From NCBI GenBank assembly GCA_036872755.1, contig JAVHNS010000010.1, positions 558,001 through 622,000 on the forward strand: a stretch of 64,000 nucleotides of DNA, given 5' to 3'. The translations under genes and the position numbers were made by a program. Source of the DNA: Orbilia blumenaviensis (lineage: Eukaryota > Ascomycota > Orbiliomycetes > Orbiliales > Orbiliaceae). Within the stretch, counting starts at the first letter, position 1; each line of letters starts with the position of its first letter. The notes below the pieces were generated by a model. It ran no database searches. It was not told where the DNA came from and saw only the letters and a list, made by a program, of their open reading frames with translations. Positions 38,800 to 50,519 of this stretch are shown here, one piece after another.

Positions 38800-39945
38800 A
38801 TGTCGGGGCTACTATCCCCCCGTCTTCTTCTCCTCCGCTTTCCCTCGTCATCATCTACGATCTGCCCCACCTGCACCCGTCGCATAACCTCCCTCCTCCC
38901 CTCCTCCAAACATCCCCTCCAGCTCCGTCTACCCTCTCGACGAACCTACGCAACCCCCCACAATGGCCAGCCTCCCCAGCAACCAGGCGACAACCCCAAT
39001 TTCTCCTCAGTCCTCGACCAACCCGCTCGTCTCGTCCGCACAAACCGTCGTCACCGTCCCCTAGGCCTAATAATCCTAGCTTTAATCCCCATAACCGCCT
39101 TCGCGCTGGGGACCTGGCAGATCCAACGTTTGAACTGGAAAACTTCATTAATCGCACGGAGTGAAGATAGACTCGCCAGACCTCCGTTACCGCTACCTCC
39201 CGTTTTGGATGTCAGTGCTTTACCGGATTTCGATTACCGACGGGTCGCTACCCGGGGTATATTCCAACATGATAAGGAGATATTACTGGGACCTAGGTTG
39301 CATGATGGAGAGAATGGGTATATAGTAATCACGCCATTGGATAGATCGCTAGACCATGCTTCTACGATTCTGGTGAATAGAGGGTGGATTTCGAAGAGTT
39401 TGGCGGATAAGAGGAAACGGTATAGAGCTGGCGGTGAGAGGGCTTTACCGAGCGGTGAGGTGCTGGTTGAAGGGTTGTTGAGGGAACCTCTTAAGAAGAA
39501 TTCGTTTACACCGGATAATAAGCCTGAGGAAGGGAAGTGGTATTTTCCGGATGTGAAGGAGATGGCGGGGTGGGTTGGCGCGCAGGAGGTTATGGTCGAG
39601 GAGACTATGGGTATGCTCTATCTACTATGGGATATGATGGACGGTTTCTTATTTTCGAACAAAGGCTGATATAAGTGGTGAGGGGGGTAGATCATACGAT
39701 CCTAGCGATTATGGATAGACAGTCGAAGGGGATTCCTATCGGAAGGGTGCCGGAGGTCAATCTCAGGAATAACCATTTTCAGTATATTGTCACTTGGTAC
39801 GTGTATATACACCCCCCTTCCTTCATTCGTATCTTCATACCCTCCATTCAATTCCCTTTTCAGAGCGCCATTCCTCCCTTCCCGGTTATAATAATACACA
39901 CATAAGATATGGTTCGATATGCCAGTCGCTATACAGAAGTAACAG

Positions 39946-39976
<31 letters not shown>

Positions 39977-40166
39977 AAAAAAACACACTACGCCAATTTC
40001 CACTTGTGATAGCAAAAAAAACATGAACGCCAGAAACACTAACGATTATTAACCATTAAACAGGTATTCCCTCGGCATCGCAACCACTATTATGTTCTAT
40101 CTCGTCATCAGGCGACCTCCAAGGGATATAACCAAGAAAGTCCGTCTTCAGAAAGATTGGGCGTAA
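38800..40166 (+). CDS. SHY1: SURF1 family protein, cytochrome c oxidase assembly (Shy1)
   Basis: The model has three exons: 38800-39610, 39676-39796 and 40064-40166, encoding 344 residues. Shy1/SURF1 sits in the mitochondrial inner membrane and helps mature Cox1. The N-terminus is rich in Arg, Leu and Ser without acidic residues, as in a mitochondrial presequence. The first membrane span contains the family motif FALGTWQIQRLNWK. It is followed by DFDYRRVATRGIFQHDKE, then ILVNRGWI, and a C-terminal block with NNHFQYIVTWYSLGIAT leading into the second membrane span. The sequence ends with a basic tail facing the matrix. The 267-nt intron 2 contains an (AAAG)n microsatellite. Confidence 0.96.
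39949..39979. repeat. (AAAG)n microsatellite in SHY1 intron 2
   Basis: About seven tandem AAAG units followed by an A-run lie inside the intron between 39796 and 40064. Confidence 0.85.
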
Positions 40167-40227
40167 AAGGAAAACCACCAGGGCTAAGTATATCCCTGCC
40201 AAGAACTCGAGAGATTTTGAATATTTA

Positions 40228-42412
40228 TTATTCTTCGACCATCTCACCCTCATCTACGCCTCTGCGTCTTCTCTGCTTCGGGAGATTCTTCTTGGGAACT
40301 TGGATCGTGATGTCTTGCAGCAGTTCTCTCGGTAAATACTGATTTGCGAGTGAGAACACCGTTGTTTTGTCGTTCAAAAGACGGTGTCTGTACATATTAT
40401 GCCAAAACAAAGACTTGTATATTAGCCAAACTGGATCTGAAATATACTCCATCCACAAGAGTGGAGGATTCCGATGCTAGGGGGAAAGATTAGCACATAC
40501 CGTCTTAGAACCTGCAAGACATCTACCTCTTCCACGGTTTTCCTCCTCGCATGTCTCGCGAAGCTTCCGAGGTCTTCTCCCAGATTTTCGAAATATGACG
40601 CCGAAGCAGCAGCTATCATCGCTAACGCCTCCTTTGACACTTTCTGTTTGCTCGTTCTAGCAATTATAGATTTTATGACCTTTGTCGATAAAGCCGGGTA
40701 TGGAATTCCATGAACAGACAGCGGAAGCTCCCTTTTCCCTCGTGGTTTCTTTGCTAATCGTGCTTTGGCGCCTGACCCCAAACCTGTTTCACCGTCCGGC
40801 TCAAACGGCGGGGGTCCATCATCATCATCCTCTTCCTCCTCTTCCTCCAAATCCGAGTCCATCTGTAACGGTTCTAGCTCGTCAGTAGGTAGATGCGGCG
40901 GCGGTGAGGAGATCTCGTTCGTTATATCCGGCAAATCCTCCATTTCCCCTTCATCCCCGATAGGCTCTGATGGCGGCGATATCTCGACCTGTTCCAGTCG
41001 GAAATCCGTCTCGTCTTCTGGGATCTCCTGTGCATTGAAGAAGCCTGATACGTCCCCCTCAGGAAGTCCAAGTTCGACTGTGTGATCACTATGAAGCCAC
41101 CATGTCTGTTAGCCCGCCATTTTCTCCTTCAACTTAAAAGAGAAATAGAAAGTTGACATACGCAAAACTCAACCCTTCCATACCATCCCCCTCGGCACCC
41201 GCAAAACTCTCCCCTTCAAAGACCTCCCTAATATGCTCCCCCCCAGCTTCCTGGACTATACTATCGTCCATAATCACATCTCCAAAATCCGCAAATCTGT
41301 CCGCCATGTTCGGTAAAAAGCTGAATCGACGATCATTCTCCCCAACCGCCCGTCTAGCAACCTCAAACTTCGGCGTTTCAATCCCTCCAGATTTCAACAC
41401 ATCATCATCTTCATCACCACTATCCCTCAAAGGCGTGGACAATTGCGGCGGAGGACTTATTTCCACGTCGTCATCCTCCTCTGCTTCGCGGTTGTCTCTT
41501 ATTGTAAGTCTTTTGCCAATAAGTTTTAATGAAACGTTTGATAGTCTCGGAGGACGGATTGGGTCGGCTTCTTCGTCTGATGAGACGGCGTTTAGGTCGC
41601 GGTTGAGACGGATGCCGTCGAGGGTCTGTCGTCTGGCCGAGACGGCTTTTGGCGTTAATGCTTTTGGCGTGGGGATGAACGGTTTACTCTTAGGTGCCGT
41701 TACTGTCATAATTTCCCGTCAATATGCCGTCTCAATGTGATAAAAAAAACAAAAGAAAAATGGGTAATGGGAGAATGAAAAAGTACTTTTGCTCAGCTGC
41801 TTCAACGCCTGAAAAATATCATCATCCTCAGCTGCGAATCTTGAATTCCGACGCTTTCCCTGGTTTTTATGAGGAGTCGGCCGGTTCGAGTAACCACGGA
41901 TAGCGTGGGGGGTGGTCAATCGTCGACGAACGGAGGTATTAGGTATCGAAGAAGCCAGGCGGACAATTGAAGGTGTTACGGGTTCGACGGTTGAAGCTCT
42001 GGGAGTGATTGAGACGTGGAGATGGCGGGAGGTTGTGGTGGGCGTTGGCTGGGTTTGGGGCTATTTTATAGTTTATTGTATTAGAATACGCAACTTAGGT
42101 ACTTGAATAGTATTTAAACAGATCCCAAATTGGATAGAGGGAGAGAGAGAAAGAAAGAGCGAAAGAGCAACATACGCCGTCGATGCCGTCCGAGTCCAGA
42201 TGTCTTAAGGGAGAGGTCATCGGCCGCAACAGTCCCGGTAAAGGCGACACATCTCTGCTTATAACCACACTCTTGTTGGGCGACGAAGTAGCTGCCTGAG
42301 GAGACGATTGTAAGGGCGTAGGTCCCCGCGACGGTGGCTTGCGGCCCAACGGCGGTGTTCGGCGCAGGGCATTTTTGGGAGCGAAGATATTATAGTTATC
42401 GGGGTCGGACAT
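40228..42412 (-). CDS. Kinetochore protein CENP-T (Cnn1-like), histone-fold
   Basis: The model has five exons: 42412-42176, 42060-41787, 41702-41162, 41088-40501 and 40387-40228, encoding 599 residues. CENP-T is a component of the inner kinetochore (CCAN). Its C-terminal histone fold pairs with CENP-W at the centromere, and its disordered N-terminus can recruit the Ndc80 complex. The first 450 residues are Ser/Pro/Asp-rich and disordered, with an acidic Glu/Asp run. The C-terminal fold reads VIKSIIARTSKQKVSKEAL, then YFENLGEDLGSFARHARRKT and VEEVDVLQVLRR. It ends with the CENP-T hallmark QYLPRELLQDITI. The last junction lies just before the final helix. The 3' end converges with SHY1, 61 bp apart. 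Confidence 0.92.
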
Positions 42413-42716
42413 GGCGACTCCCGGTTTGGGTATCTAAAAATTACAGTTTGGGAGCTGGAAGCGTGAGCGATGAGGTTGAGATTAGATATAGTGATGATGT
42501 TGGAAGCAAGCTGGGGGATGTTTCGCGAATTGACCGGTTATAGTTTTGGATTGGGGCGCGTTCTTTTGTGTTTGGGCGCTGCCGCATTCGCTTTATTCGA
42601 GAGCAGCTAACGACAAGACTGTGCGGCACAACTTAAAACTTTCTGAACTTTTTTTTTCTTCTTTATAAAACAATCTTCAATTCAGACTAAATCAATTAGA
42701 AAAGTCAAAAAAAAAG
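42413..42716. promoter_or_regulatory. Divergent promoter of the CENP-T and CMS1 genes
   Basis: The two start codons are 304 bp apart on opposite strands, so both promoters must lie here. The interval is T/A-rich next to CMS1. I see no defined motif. Confidence 0.5.
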
Positions 42717-43874
42717 ATGGAAGACGACTACGACTCCGGCGAGGACATTATCGCCACATCGACCGGCGCCGTAACAACTGCAAACGAATTATCCCGCCGG
42801 AAAAGAAAGCGCGCGAAACGGGAGGCTGAACAGCTCCAGGCGCACGAGGAAGCTCGACAGGTGCCCGCTGCGAAAAAGCTGCGCACATCACCAGATGCAG
42901 AATCTGCGCCGACAAATCCAAAAGAGTCCAATACCAAACCCGGGAACTCGAAGGGGAAGACAGGAGCTGGAGGGAAGCAGGATGCGAAGGGAAAGGGAAA
43001 AGGGAATGTGAAAGGAAACGGGAAGGGAAAACCTATGGCAAAAGATGGCGGGAAAGAAGATGCATCCAGTATCGACGATTCAATAGCCATGATGGACCCC
43101 AAGATCATGGCGGATTACGTCGCCCAGAGGATACAGAAGTTCAATAAAGATCTATCGACAGTTGAATTGGGAGACCGCATTCCATCAGGTATTTGCTTCC
43201 CACCCAGAGACTCCAAATTACTCCGTTTCAGTAAAATTATATACATGGACACCGTCCCTAATAATGATGGACTATATACAGAAAGCATATACATCGACAC
43301 AACAGCACATACCGCTCAAAGATCCCTCCAGAACCTCTGCGACTACATGGAGAAATGTATGCCCTTCCAGCATCCCTTTCCTTTGTATGGACCAGCTAAC
43401 AGTATACCCCCCATAGTCTGCACGAAGAAAGGCCAATCCTCAATATCCCACCTCAAATCCTCCCCGAAAGCCCCCGGTGCCCCTCATACGATCTTTATAA
43501 GCCCCGCTGCCCTCCGCGCCGCCGATGTCGTCCGAATTATGAGAAAATACCAGACAACGGATTCTCAAATTGCAAAGTTCTTCGCAAAGCACGTCAAGTT
43601 ATCTGAGCATGTCGAGTACGCGAAAAAGACGAGAATAGGGATTGCTGTAGGAACACCTGCCCGGCTGCTTGATCTGATAAAGGACGGAGCGGTGCAGATA
43701 AAGTATTTGCAGAGAGTGGTATTGGATGTTAGTTATTCGGATGCGAAGAAGCGTGGGTTGTGGGATATCAAAGAGGTTCAGGATAAACTTGTAGAGTTGC
43801 TGGCTGTTGAAGGCGTAAGAAAGAGGCTGGAGGGTGGCGGCGAGGAAGACTCCAGGGGATTGATGTTTTATTAG
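42717..43874 (+). CDS. CMS1: Cms1 ribosome-biogenesis protein
   Basis: This is a single exon of 385 codons. Proteins of the Cms1 (yeast)/CMSS1 (human) family are associated with the small-subunit processome and resemble part of a DEAD-box helicase core without its catalytic motifs. The N-terminus is acidic, then strongly basic (RRKRKRAKREAE), with a Lys/Gly-rich tract from about residue 75 to 105. The conserved part includes SPAALRAADVVRIMRKYQ, then AKFFAKHVKLSEHV, IAVGTPARLLDLI and RVVLDVSYSDAKKRGLWDI. No DEAD motif is visible, as expected for the family. The gene converges with the CIA30 gene, 78 bp away. Confidence 0.9.
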   Translation: MEDDYDSGEDIIATSTGAVTTANELSRRKRKRAKREAEQLQAHEEARQVPAAKKLRTSPDAESAPTNPKESNTKPGNSKGKTGAGGKQDAKGKGKGNVKGNGKGKPMAKDGGKEDASSIDDSIAMMDPKIMADYVAQRIQKFNKDLSTVELGDRIPSGICFPPRDSKLLRFSKIIYMDTVPNNDGLYTESIYIDTTAHTAQRSLQNLCDYMEKCMPFQHPFPLYGPANSIPPIVCTKKGQSSISHLKSSPKAPGAPHTIFISPAALRAADVVRIMRKYQTTDSQIAKFFAKHVKLSEHVEYAKKTRIGIAVGTPARLLDLIKDGAVQIKYLQRVVLDVSYSDAKKRGLWDIKEVQDKLVELLAVEGVRKRLEGGGEEDSRGLMFY

Positions 43875-43952
43875 ATATGTATGTATCTTCTTTTGTCGGA
43901 AATAGCTGTTTCGAATTGAATAAATAAAATCAAAAAAACAAGAAAAATGAGA

Positions 43953-44920
43953 TCACCACACACGGTCCCCGCGGTGCTTGTTGTGCTCCCAGTCGAGGTA
44001 TTCCTCCTTGCCATCGACGATAGTCGCATCCACCGAATCCGGAGGTGGCGTATTCGTCGCCCAGATCGCATGAATTGCAATTTTGAACGGTCCTTCGACT
44101 CTGTCGGTAACGCTGAGTCCTATCGTCCTAACTTTCTCGACCAGCATACCGGGCTGTTCCAGCAGGATACCCCCATACATAGTCTTGACGAAAGCACCAT
44201 TTTTCAGAACAACAGTTTCCCACTGCCCCGGCTTCCGTGTGAAAAGTCTGTGCTGATATAAATCTCTTTCTTCGTATGTGTCGGCCTGCATATTAACCAT
44301 ATACGTCCTCCCATCCGACTTCACCCTCAGCGCGATATACTCATAAAACCCCAAATCATACGTCCTAGCTCCAAATATTGTCTTAGGTAGGTGCTGAGTC
44401 CTAAATGCCGCGAACCCCGAAATCTCAACATCCGGTCTATGTATCTGATTCGGCAGCTGTTTTGAAATATTCCCATGGAAGAGACCGTATACGGTTGGGA
44501 TTTTTGGTTTGTATTCTTCGTAGTCTGGGTTTGACATTGAAATCGGCTTCGGCGGGATGGCGGAGACGAAGTTATCTTCGGAGACTATGGCGAAGTCGGC
44601 TTTGCTTTGGCCGCCGTCGATGGCGTCGGACATTAGGTCGATGCGTTCGCGGGTTAGGTGGTCTTCGGCGTTGAAGAAGTAGAGGTCTTCGAAGTCGGGG
44701 TTTAGGTAGCCACCGGAGAGGACTGCATCCGTATATGATGTATTAGCATTGCTATTGAACTTATATACCACTTGCTTGGAGTATCTAGTGGGGGGGGGTA
44801 GTGGGGGAAGGGAGGGGAGGTACTCTTCTTGGTCTCGAATTTCATGTACTCGAGAGACCGGCGCATGATGCCGGCGTTCTTCGAGAACTGCTGCAGACGG
44901 GGGAGAGTGCGGTAGAACAT
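43953..44920 (-). CDS. CIA30: Complex I intermediate-associated protein 30 (CIA30/NDUFAF1)
   Basis: The model has two exons, 44920-44824 and 44722-43953, encoding 288 residues. CIA30 is a mitochondrial chaperone that binds an assembly intermediate of respiratory complex I. The N-terminus MFYRTLPRLQQFSKNAGIMR is basic and amphipathic, suggesting import. The CIA30 domain follows: DVEISGFAAFRTQ, then ARTYDLGFYEYIALRVKSDG, YQHRLFTRKPGQWETVVL and a C-terminal segment with GLSVTDRVEGPFKIAIHAI. Presence of this factor agrees with a filamentous ascomycete that keeps complex I, unlike S. cerevisiae. Confidence 0.94.
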
Positions 44921-46452
44921 CGTGGCAGCAGCAATGGATACCGATGTATAATTATCAATGTCGGATGTCGACGGTGTAATGAAGCCGAATTGACGTTTGA
45001 AGATACCTGCTGTTGAGCTAAGCCGGTAGAGTACTAACCAAATTAATTGGTGTTGCGAAAACTGGGAGCAGCCACACCACGGCAAATCCCGGCGATGCAC
45101 AGCAGTCACGAGCGTCGCTGTTTCTCCCTCTAAGAAGTATCAAGTATTGGATTGGCTACCATTGGGCACACGATATCTACCCGTCCAGTTGCATATGTTT
45201 ATCGAGATCATTTAGTTACGATATAGAGGAACCTATATAAGCACATACACATGTGATATACAAGACTACCTTGAGCCCACACTCGCATAGTGTCTAGACT
45301 AACGGTACCTGCTAGACACCTTATAGTCTCTTTGATATGTCTTCATTACTATAAAACCCAGTTTAAGACTGACTTGAATTCGGTAGACGGCCCAGAAAAC
45401 GCACCCTTTTCTCTCTACGGCGTACATATACTACGCCCAAGGACTAACATAAAATGTGTAGATGCATCGATGTTTTGACCACTCAATAACCTTCAATAGC
45501 ACTTAGTCATCACTATTAGGTCCTTACCTAAAACCACCGCGCAAATTAGTAAAACGGTCGATCAGATGACTTGACCCCTCGAGTTCATAGCCATATATCA
45601 TGGCCAACCAGCCAACCAGAGAGCCAGGACGCCGGTTCGGTAGGCAATAGAGCGCGCACGCGGCCCAAAGCCGTTATCAACGAAAGGCCCCCACCCGCGA
45701 TCGGGCGCCGAAGCCGAAGAAAACTTAAAATGATATTACGTTCCGTGTCCCGGGTTTACCTAACCCGCCTTCCGAGCTCTCGAATAGATTGGCTGCTTGC
45801 ATTCTTTTTTTTTTTTTTTGTCTCGAGTGACCGAGTGGGAGGGGTGTGTGGTGTGGGATAACAGGAAGCTAGCTCAAGCGCATGGCATTTTGCATGACAA
45901 GCAGATTCCACAATTTCCCAGTTTCGATGAGATAATCAACTTTTTTTCTGTTGGAATCATACTCCACCTATCCACTAACTACTACATAGTACATGGTACA
46001 TAGGTTGGATTGATTGATTGATTGATTGACCCGATGAGACAGAATGGCTGAGAGCTCGAGAAAAGAAAAGAAAGAAAAGAAAAAGAAAAAGCATTGCGCT
46101 ACTACTGGAGTATACCGTCGGCCACATGGTGCCCTGGTGAGCACCTGCTGGTATCTAATACATACCTCATTCCAACAGGTATTAATCTGGATGATGCTGA
46201 GGGCGAGCGGTCTCGCGAGTCGAGTCCTTCCCTTTTTCGAAGCTGTATAAAAGCTTGTTCCGTCCCCCCATTCTTTCCAGCCGGCGGGAAGTTTAATATT
46301 TCTGAACTCTTTCTGTTATATAATAATTTATACATCCCTTCAGCATTGCAGCTGCATTTTATCCTTTTCCTCAAATCATATTTCATTTATTACATCATCA
46401 ATATACTGGTAACCGGCGACGTAGTGGTATACTATCCCATTCGCTCTTCATC
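44921..46452. other. Intergenic region
   Basis: No gene is supported in these 1.5 kb between divergently oriented genes. It contains a T15 run at 45805-45819, GATT repeats at about 46007-46027 and an A/G-rich stretch at 46060-46092. A T/C-rich leader lies just before the symporter start. Confidence 0.55.
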
Positions 46453-48893
46453 ATGGGCCAACCCTCAACCCAGGCATCTAATGCCATCATTTACCTTACC
46501 TATGGATTGTTCCTGTAAGCAGTCTTTTTTCCCTTTTCCCTTTTCCTTTCCGCGCCCGCCCCTGGGCGCCATGCGGGAAAAATCTAACATGCATAAACCT
46601 AGTGTAATGGGCCTTGGCTTTGCCTGGAAGTTCAGGAACCAATCCAAGGCGCAGTTTTTGTCGTCGAACAGGACGCAGCGAGGTTTGATACTTTTTGATG
46701 CCGAATTCCTCATTTTATAAAAAAATCGTGATTTTTATATGAATACTAAGATGATATCCCTTTGCGCTGGAATGTACTAGCTATACCGCTCGCGTTAAAT
46801 TTTATCGCAAGCGGTGAGTAATCAAATATACCGATCGAACCGATCCAACTTCAACCAAAAAAAGCGGAAAAATCGATTATTTCGAAGAAACACAAATGCA
46901 ACATTTCCAACGCAAGTAGACTTGGTTGAGGAGCCCACCCTTCCCTTGCAATTGGTGCGCACGCCGGCTCCTCCTAGTCGATTTTGATTGTCCCGCCTAC
47001 AATGGATATCAGAGAAATCCTGGATAAAGAGGCTCTACAAGTGACTATCTTGAGGTTTGTAGAATTAATATTAGAAAGAAAAAGACTTGAAAGTTTTCAT
47101 CGGAAAGGAGGGGTATCTGGTGTAGACGACGGAGGATGCTTTCCGATGAACTTATTTGTGACTCGTGAAGATATCCATCTCCGTGTCGACTACTCATATT
47201 CCCCCTCTTTCCTTTGTGGCTACACTGCGGGTGCTTAGGAACTCCTTGTCTACTGATGCCCTGAGAAGGAATCGTTGTGGTTCTTTTCAAAGATGTATTC
47301 AGAGACAAGGAATGGTCCAGGCTGAGACTTTACCGTCATAACTCGATCAAGTTAATGCTTGCGTGAGGAACGTGTTACCGCTCCCCTTCCCCTCATTTCT
47401 ATTCCTTTCATTTTCAAAAGACGATAGGCACTGATTTATCCCTGCGATATCTTTCTTTTTTTTTCTTTTCAGGTCTCGGTTCCGGTATTCTCTTTACCTA
47501 TCCTGATATCGGCGCCTTCGCCGGTGTCCAAGGTCTCCTCGTCTACGCCATCGCCTCAGCATCGCCCATTTTTCTATTCGCCTTTTTAACGCCCATAATC
47601 CGTCGTCGTACGCCAAATGGATTCTTACTTACAGAATGGGCGCGTGACCGCTTCGGCGCTCCTGCCGCGCTGTACCTGTCCGCTCTTACGATTATTACTA
47701 TGTTCTTGTACATGGTCGCCGAACTATCTGCCGTCAACTCCGTTATCAACCTCCTCACTGGCTTAGACGGTCTCCCCGCCTTGATTGTTGAAGTCGTGGT
47801 TACTACCATCTACACTTCTCTCGGTGGTTTCCGTGTTTCATTCGTAACGGATAATATTCAGGGTGCATTGGTGCTTTGCTTGATTATCATCTGCACTATT
47901 TCCATCGGCACAAAGTCACATATCGATACTTCACTTATCGAGCCGTCTGGACTTACTCATGCAACAACTCTGGGTTGGAAGTTACTATATATCCTCCCCG
48001 TCGCTATCGCCACAAATTTTATGTTCTTATCTCCATTCTGGATGCGTGCTTTCGCCTCTAGAACCGATAAGGACCTTTACATCGGATCTGCGATCGCTGG
48101 TGCATGGATATTTGTCATCCTCACGGTCACGGGTTTCACAGGCATCATAGCTGTTTGGGCTGGTGGTGTTGAAAAATGGGGACCCGTATCCGATTGGTCT
48201 TACGTTGCGTTCTTCTATTTGATCGCTGAGCTCCCCGCGTGGGTTGTTGGACTCGTCTTGTTGATGGTGGTGGCGTTGAGTACCGCTATTTTCGACAGTC
48301 TGCAGTCGGCATTGATATCAACCGCTTCAAACGATTTGTTCAGGAACAAGCTACCGTTGATATACATCCGTGCGGGAGTGGCGATACTTACCATCCCCGT
48401 TATCGTGGTAGCTATCAAAGCCGACGCCAGTGTTTTACAAATCTTCTTGATTTCAGATATCGTCAGCGCTGCAGCTATCCCCTCTTTACTATTGGGATTG
48501 GTGGATTCGCTCTACTTCCTTAGCGGGGTGGATGTCATCGTCGCCGGGTGCGGTGGTATACTATCCGTCTTCATCTTTGGAACTATATACTATGGAAACG
48601 CAAAGGCTGGTGGAGAGTTGATCGCTATGAAGACTTTGTATGTTGATGATTGGGGTGTATTTGGGGCTTATGTTGCTGCTCCTATCGGCGGGTTGTTGTT
48701 CTTGTTTGGGAGCTGTGCGATTAGGTTGGCGGTTTTGTGGGGGGTTTCGAGGGTTAATGGGACTAGGTTTGAAGGGTTGGATAGGCCGGCTCCGAAGGTT
48801 AATGCTGAGGAGGAAGAGGAGCAGGTTGATGCGGTTGAGGCGGTTAGGATTGATGAGGGGAGTCAGGTTGGAAAGGATACGAGGGGTGATTAA
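46453..48893 (+). CDS. Sodium:solute symporter family (SSF), urea-transporter-like
   Basis: The model has four exons: 46453-46514, 46603-46682, 46781-46813 and 47473-48893, encoding 531 residues in frame. The three short 5' exons supply the first membrane helix (NAIIYLTYGLFLVMGLGFAW) and the conserved loop up to IPLALNFIASG. Exon 4 continues with LGSGILFTYPDIGAFAGVQG and about ten more hydrophobic helices, plus the SSF-like segment YTSLGGFRVSFVTDNIQG. The C-terminus is acidic and cytoplasmic. The family couples uptake of urea, polyamines or other small solutes to an ion gradient at the plasma membrane. It is clearly in the SSF fold, but it is not close enough to Dur3/UreA for me to name the substrate. 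Intron 3 is 659 nt, the longest in any gene here. Confidence 0.88.
46814..47472 (+). other. 659-nt intron 3 of the SSF gene
   Basis: The donor is GTGAGT and the acceptor follows a strong T/C tract ending TTTTCAG. Length is about ten times that of neighbouring introns. It contains an open frame of about 80 codons with an ATG at about 47001, and another of 87 codons on the minus strand. Neither shows a motif. Confidence 0.6.
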
Positions 48894-49287
48894 TTTAGCA
48901 ATTATGCTGGATGGAGTGTGGGAATGGAAGTCAACGGCGGGGGAGTCTTAGGAGGGAATTTGCCTTGCAACCAGATCTTCAAAGAACGAGTGCTACGAGA
49001 CAAGGAAGGATTACAGATTGACAAATAATAATAATATCAAATTCCACTCTTATAATACTATACTATACTAGTTCGTGCATTTATTTTTCTGTACTAGCTG
49101 TGATTATAATATGATGACGACGGTGATAGTGACTGTGGCGGTAAATTTATAACTGACGAGGAGGCCCCAGGTGTTCTGGGGGGCGTTTGATATGTCCAAA
49201 TATGTGCAATGTAGTATACAGAAATTCGTATGTATGTACAATATTCATACCTTGATGTTCGACGGGGTTAGATGTTTAGGTAGATGA
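48894..49287. other. Convergent intergenic region
   Basis: These 394 bp hold the 3' ends of the symporter gene (+) and the Mba1-like gene (-). A/T-rich stretches around 49020-49080 fit 3' UTR and polyadenylation sequence. Confidence 0.6.
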
Positions 49288-50519
49288 CTACCGGTTCCAC
49301 CTCCCGCCACTACCGCTGACGGTCGAGTCTCCTTGTTGAGGCGGTATACCATGCGCTCTGATCTCGTCCACTGTGGGTAAACCGTTAGCATCTTATATCT
49401 TGCATAAAAGAATATGGAAAATTGAGAAGTTACATACTCCCACTCTCCGTCACAGTCCCCCAAACCACCCATGGGCTTTCAGGGACACCTCCTCTCCTCC
49501 GCTTCGACAGAACAATATATTCCACCGTCCTAGTCGGCTCCCCAGTCCCCTTCACTACCTTCCCATCAACACCCTTTATCAAAGTCTGTGTTGAATCAAT
49601 CCTGACCACCGCTTGTCTGATACTATTCTCATCCCCCTTTCCCTGTCCCAACATCCCAACCTTATGACTCATAACCCTAGATCTTGAATTATAACCCGAG
49701 AATTTCCATGAGAATTGAACGTTTGATGGACGGGAGACAATGCGGTTTCGGAAGGTATGGTAGAGGTCTCGGCCGCAGATGCGGGAGAGGGAGTCGATGT
49801 CGCCGCGGGCGTAGGCGGTGTACATGTTTCTATGGAGGGCTTCGGCGGAGGGGATTAGGTCTTTGCGGATGAAGGGGTCGGAGTGCCAGAGTCGTGCGAG
49901 GTAGCGGCTGTTATTATTATACACATATATAAAACTGATTAGTATTTGGGGTTATCGATGGCGCCGGGGGGTTTGTATGGTATAATAAAGTATAGTATAG
50001 TATAGTATGGAGGGGAGTGGTGAGCATACGAGACGAGGTCTTGGGCTTTTATTTTCAGACGGACCCATTCGAATTTTATCCTGTCCCTGGTTTCGGTGAA
50101 TATTGAAGGGCGGCGGAAGAATGGAGGGGTGACGAAGGTGCCTGGTCGTTGAGTCCGTCGTCTATCAGCATGCTGCCCACAGCAACCAATTATAACGGAT
50201 GTATAGATTCCACCAAGATAGCGTTGAGTATAGTAGAGAAAAAAGTTCATATCGTACTCGGTAATAATAACTCAGCGACTTCCTCCAACATAGCATTCGT
50301 CTGGCCCGTCCGCATTGACGGCTGTGGTGCCTCCAGCTTGTCCATACGAGCCATAGACCGGTTCATCTGCCGAGTTTGTCGCTCCATATCCGTGATCGAT
50401 CTCGTCTGCGGTCGTAGTAGGAGGCGGCATGGTGAGCGCCTAGAGAGTATGCCGATGGTGGTGGGGCGGTGGGAGATAATGCGGCCGGCGGCAGCTGCTG
50501 CTGCGAACGGCGAGGTCAT
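49288..50519 (-). CDS. MBA1: Mitochondrial inner-membrane ribosome receptor, Mba1/mL45-like
   Basis: The model has four exons: 50519-50258, 50141-50030, 49907-49438 and 49370-49288, encoding 308 residues. The N-terminus is Arg/Ala/Ser-rich with several arginines and few acids, as in a mitochondrial presequence. The middle and C-terminal part has the Tim44/mL45-type fold signature: KIKAQDLVS, then ALHRNMYTAYARGDIDSLSRICG, VQFSWKFSGYNSRSRVMSHK, AVVRIDSTQTLIK and EYIVLSKRR, and finally WVVWGTVTESG. Mba1 in yeast and mL45 in animals tether mitochondrial ribosomes to the inner membrane for co-translational insertion. The fold call is fairly secure; whether it is Mba1 proper or a ribosomal mL45 counterpart is open. 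Confidence 0.84.

Noticed and set aside
46094..46720. Continuous 208-codon plus-strand frame over the symporter 5' end
   Set aside because: The spliced symporter model explains the same DNA better: its short exons restore a conserved transporter N-terminus with matching phases.
46984..47238. Small plus-strand gene of about 80 codons inside the symporter intron
   Set aside because: No homology pattern or splice context; kept only as part of the long-intron finding.
49245..49472. Alternative 3' end for the Mba1-like gene ending PSNIKV
   Set aside because: That frame does not match the phase left by the previous exon; the in-phase reading ends at 49288.
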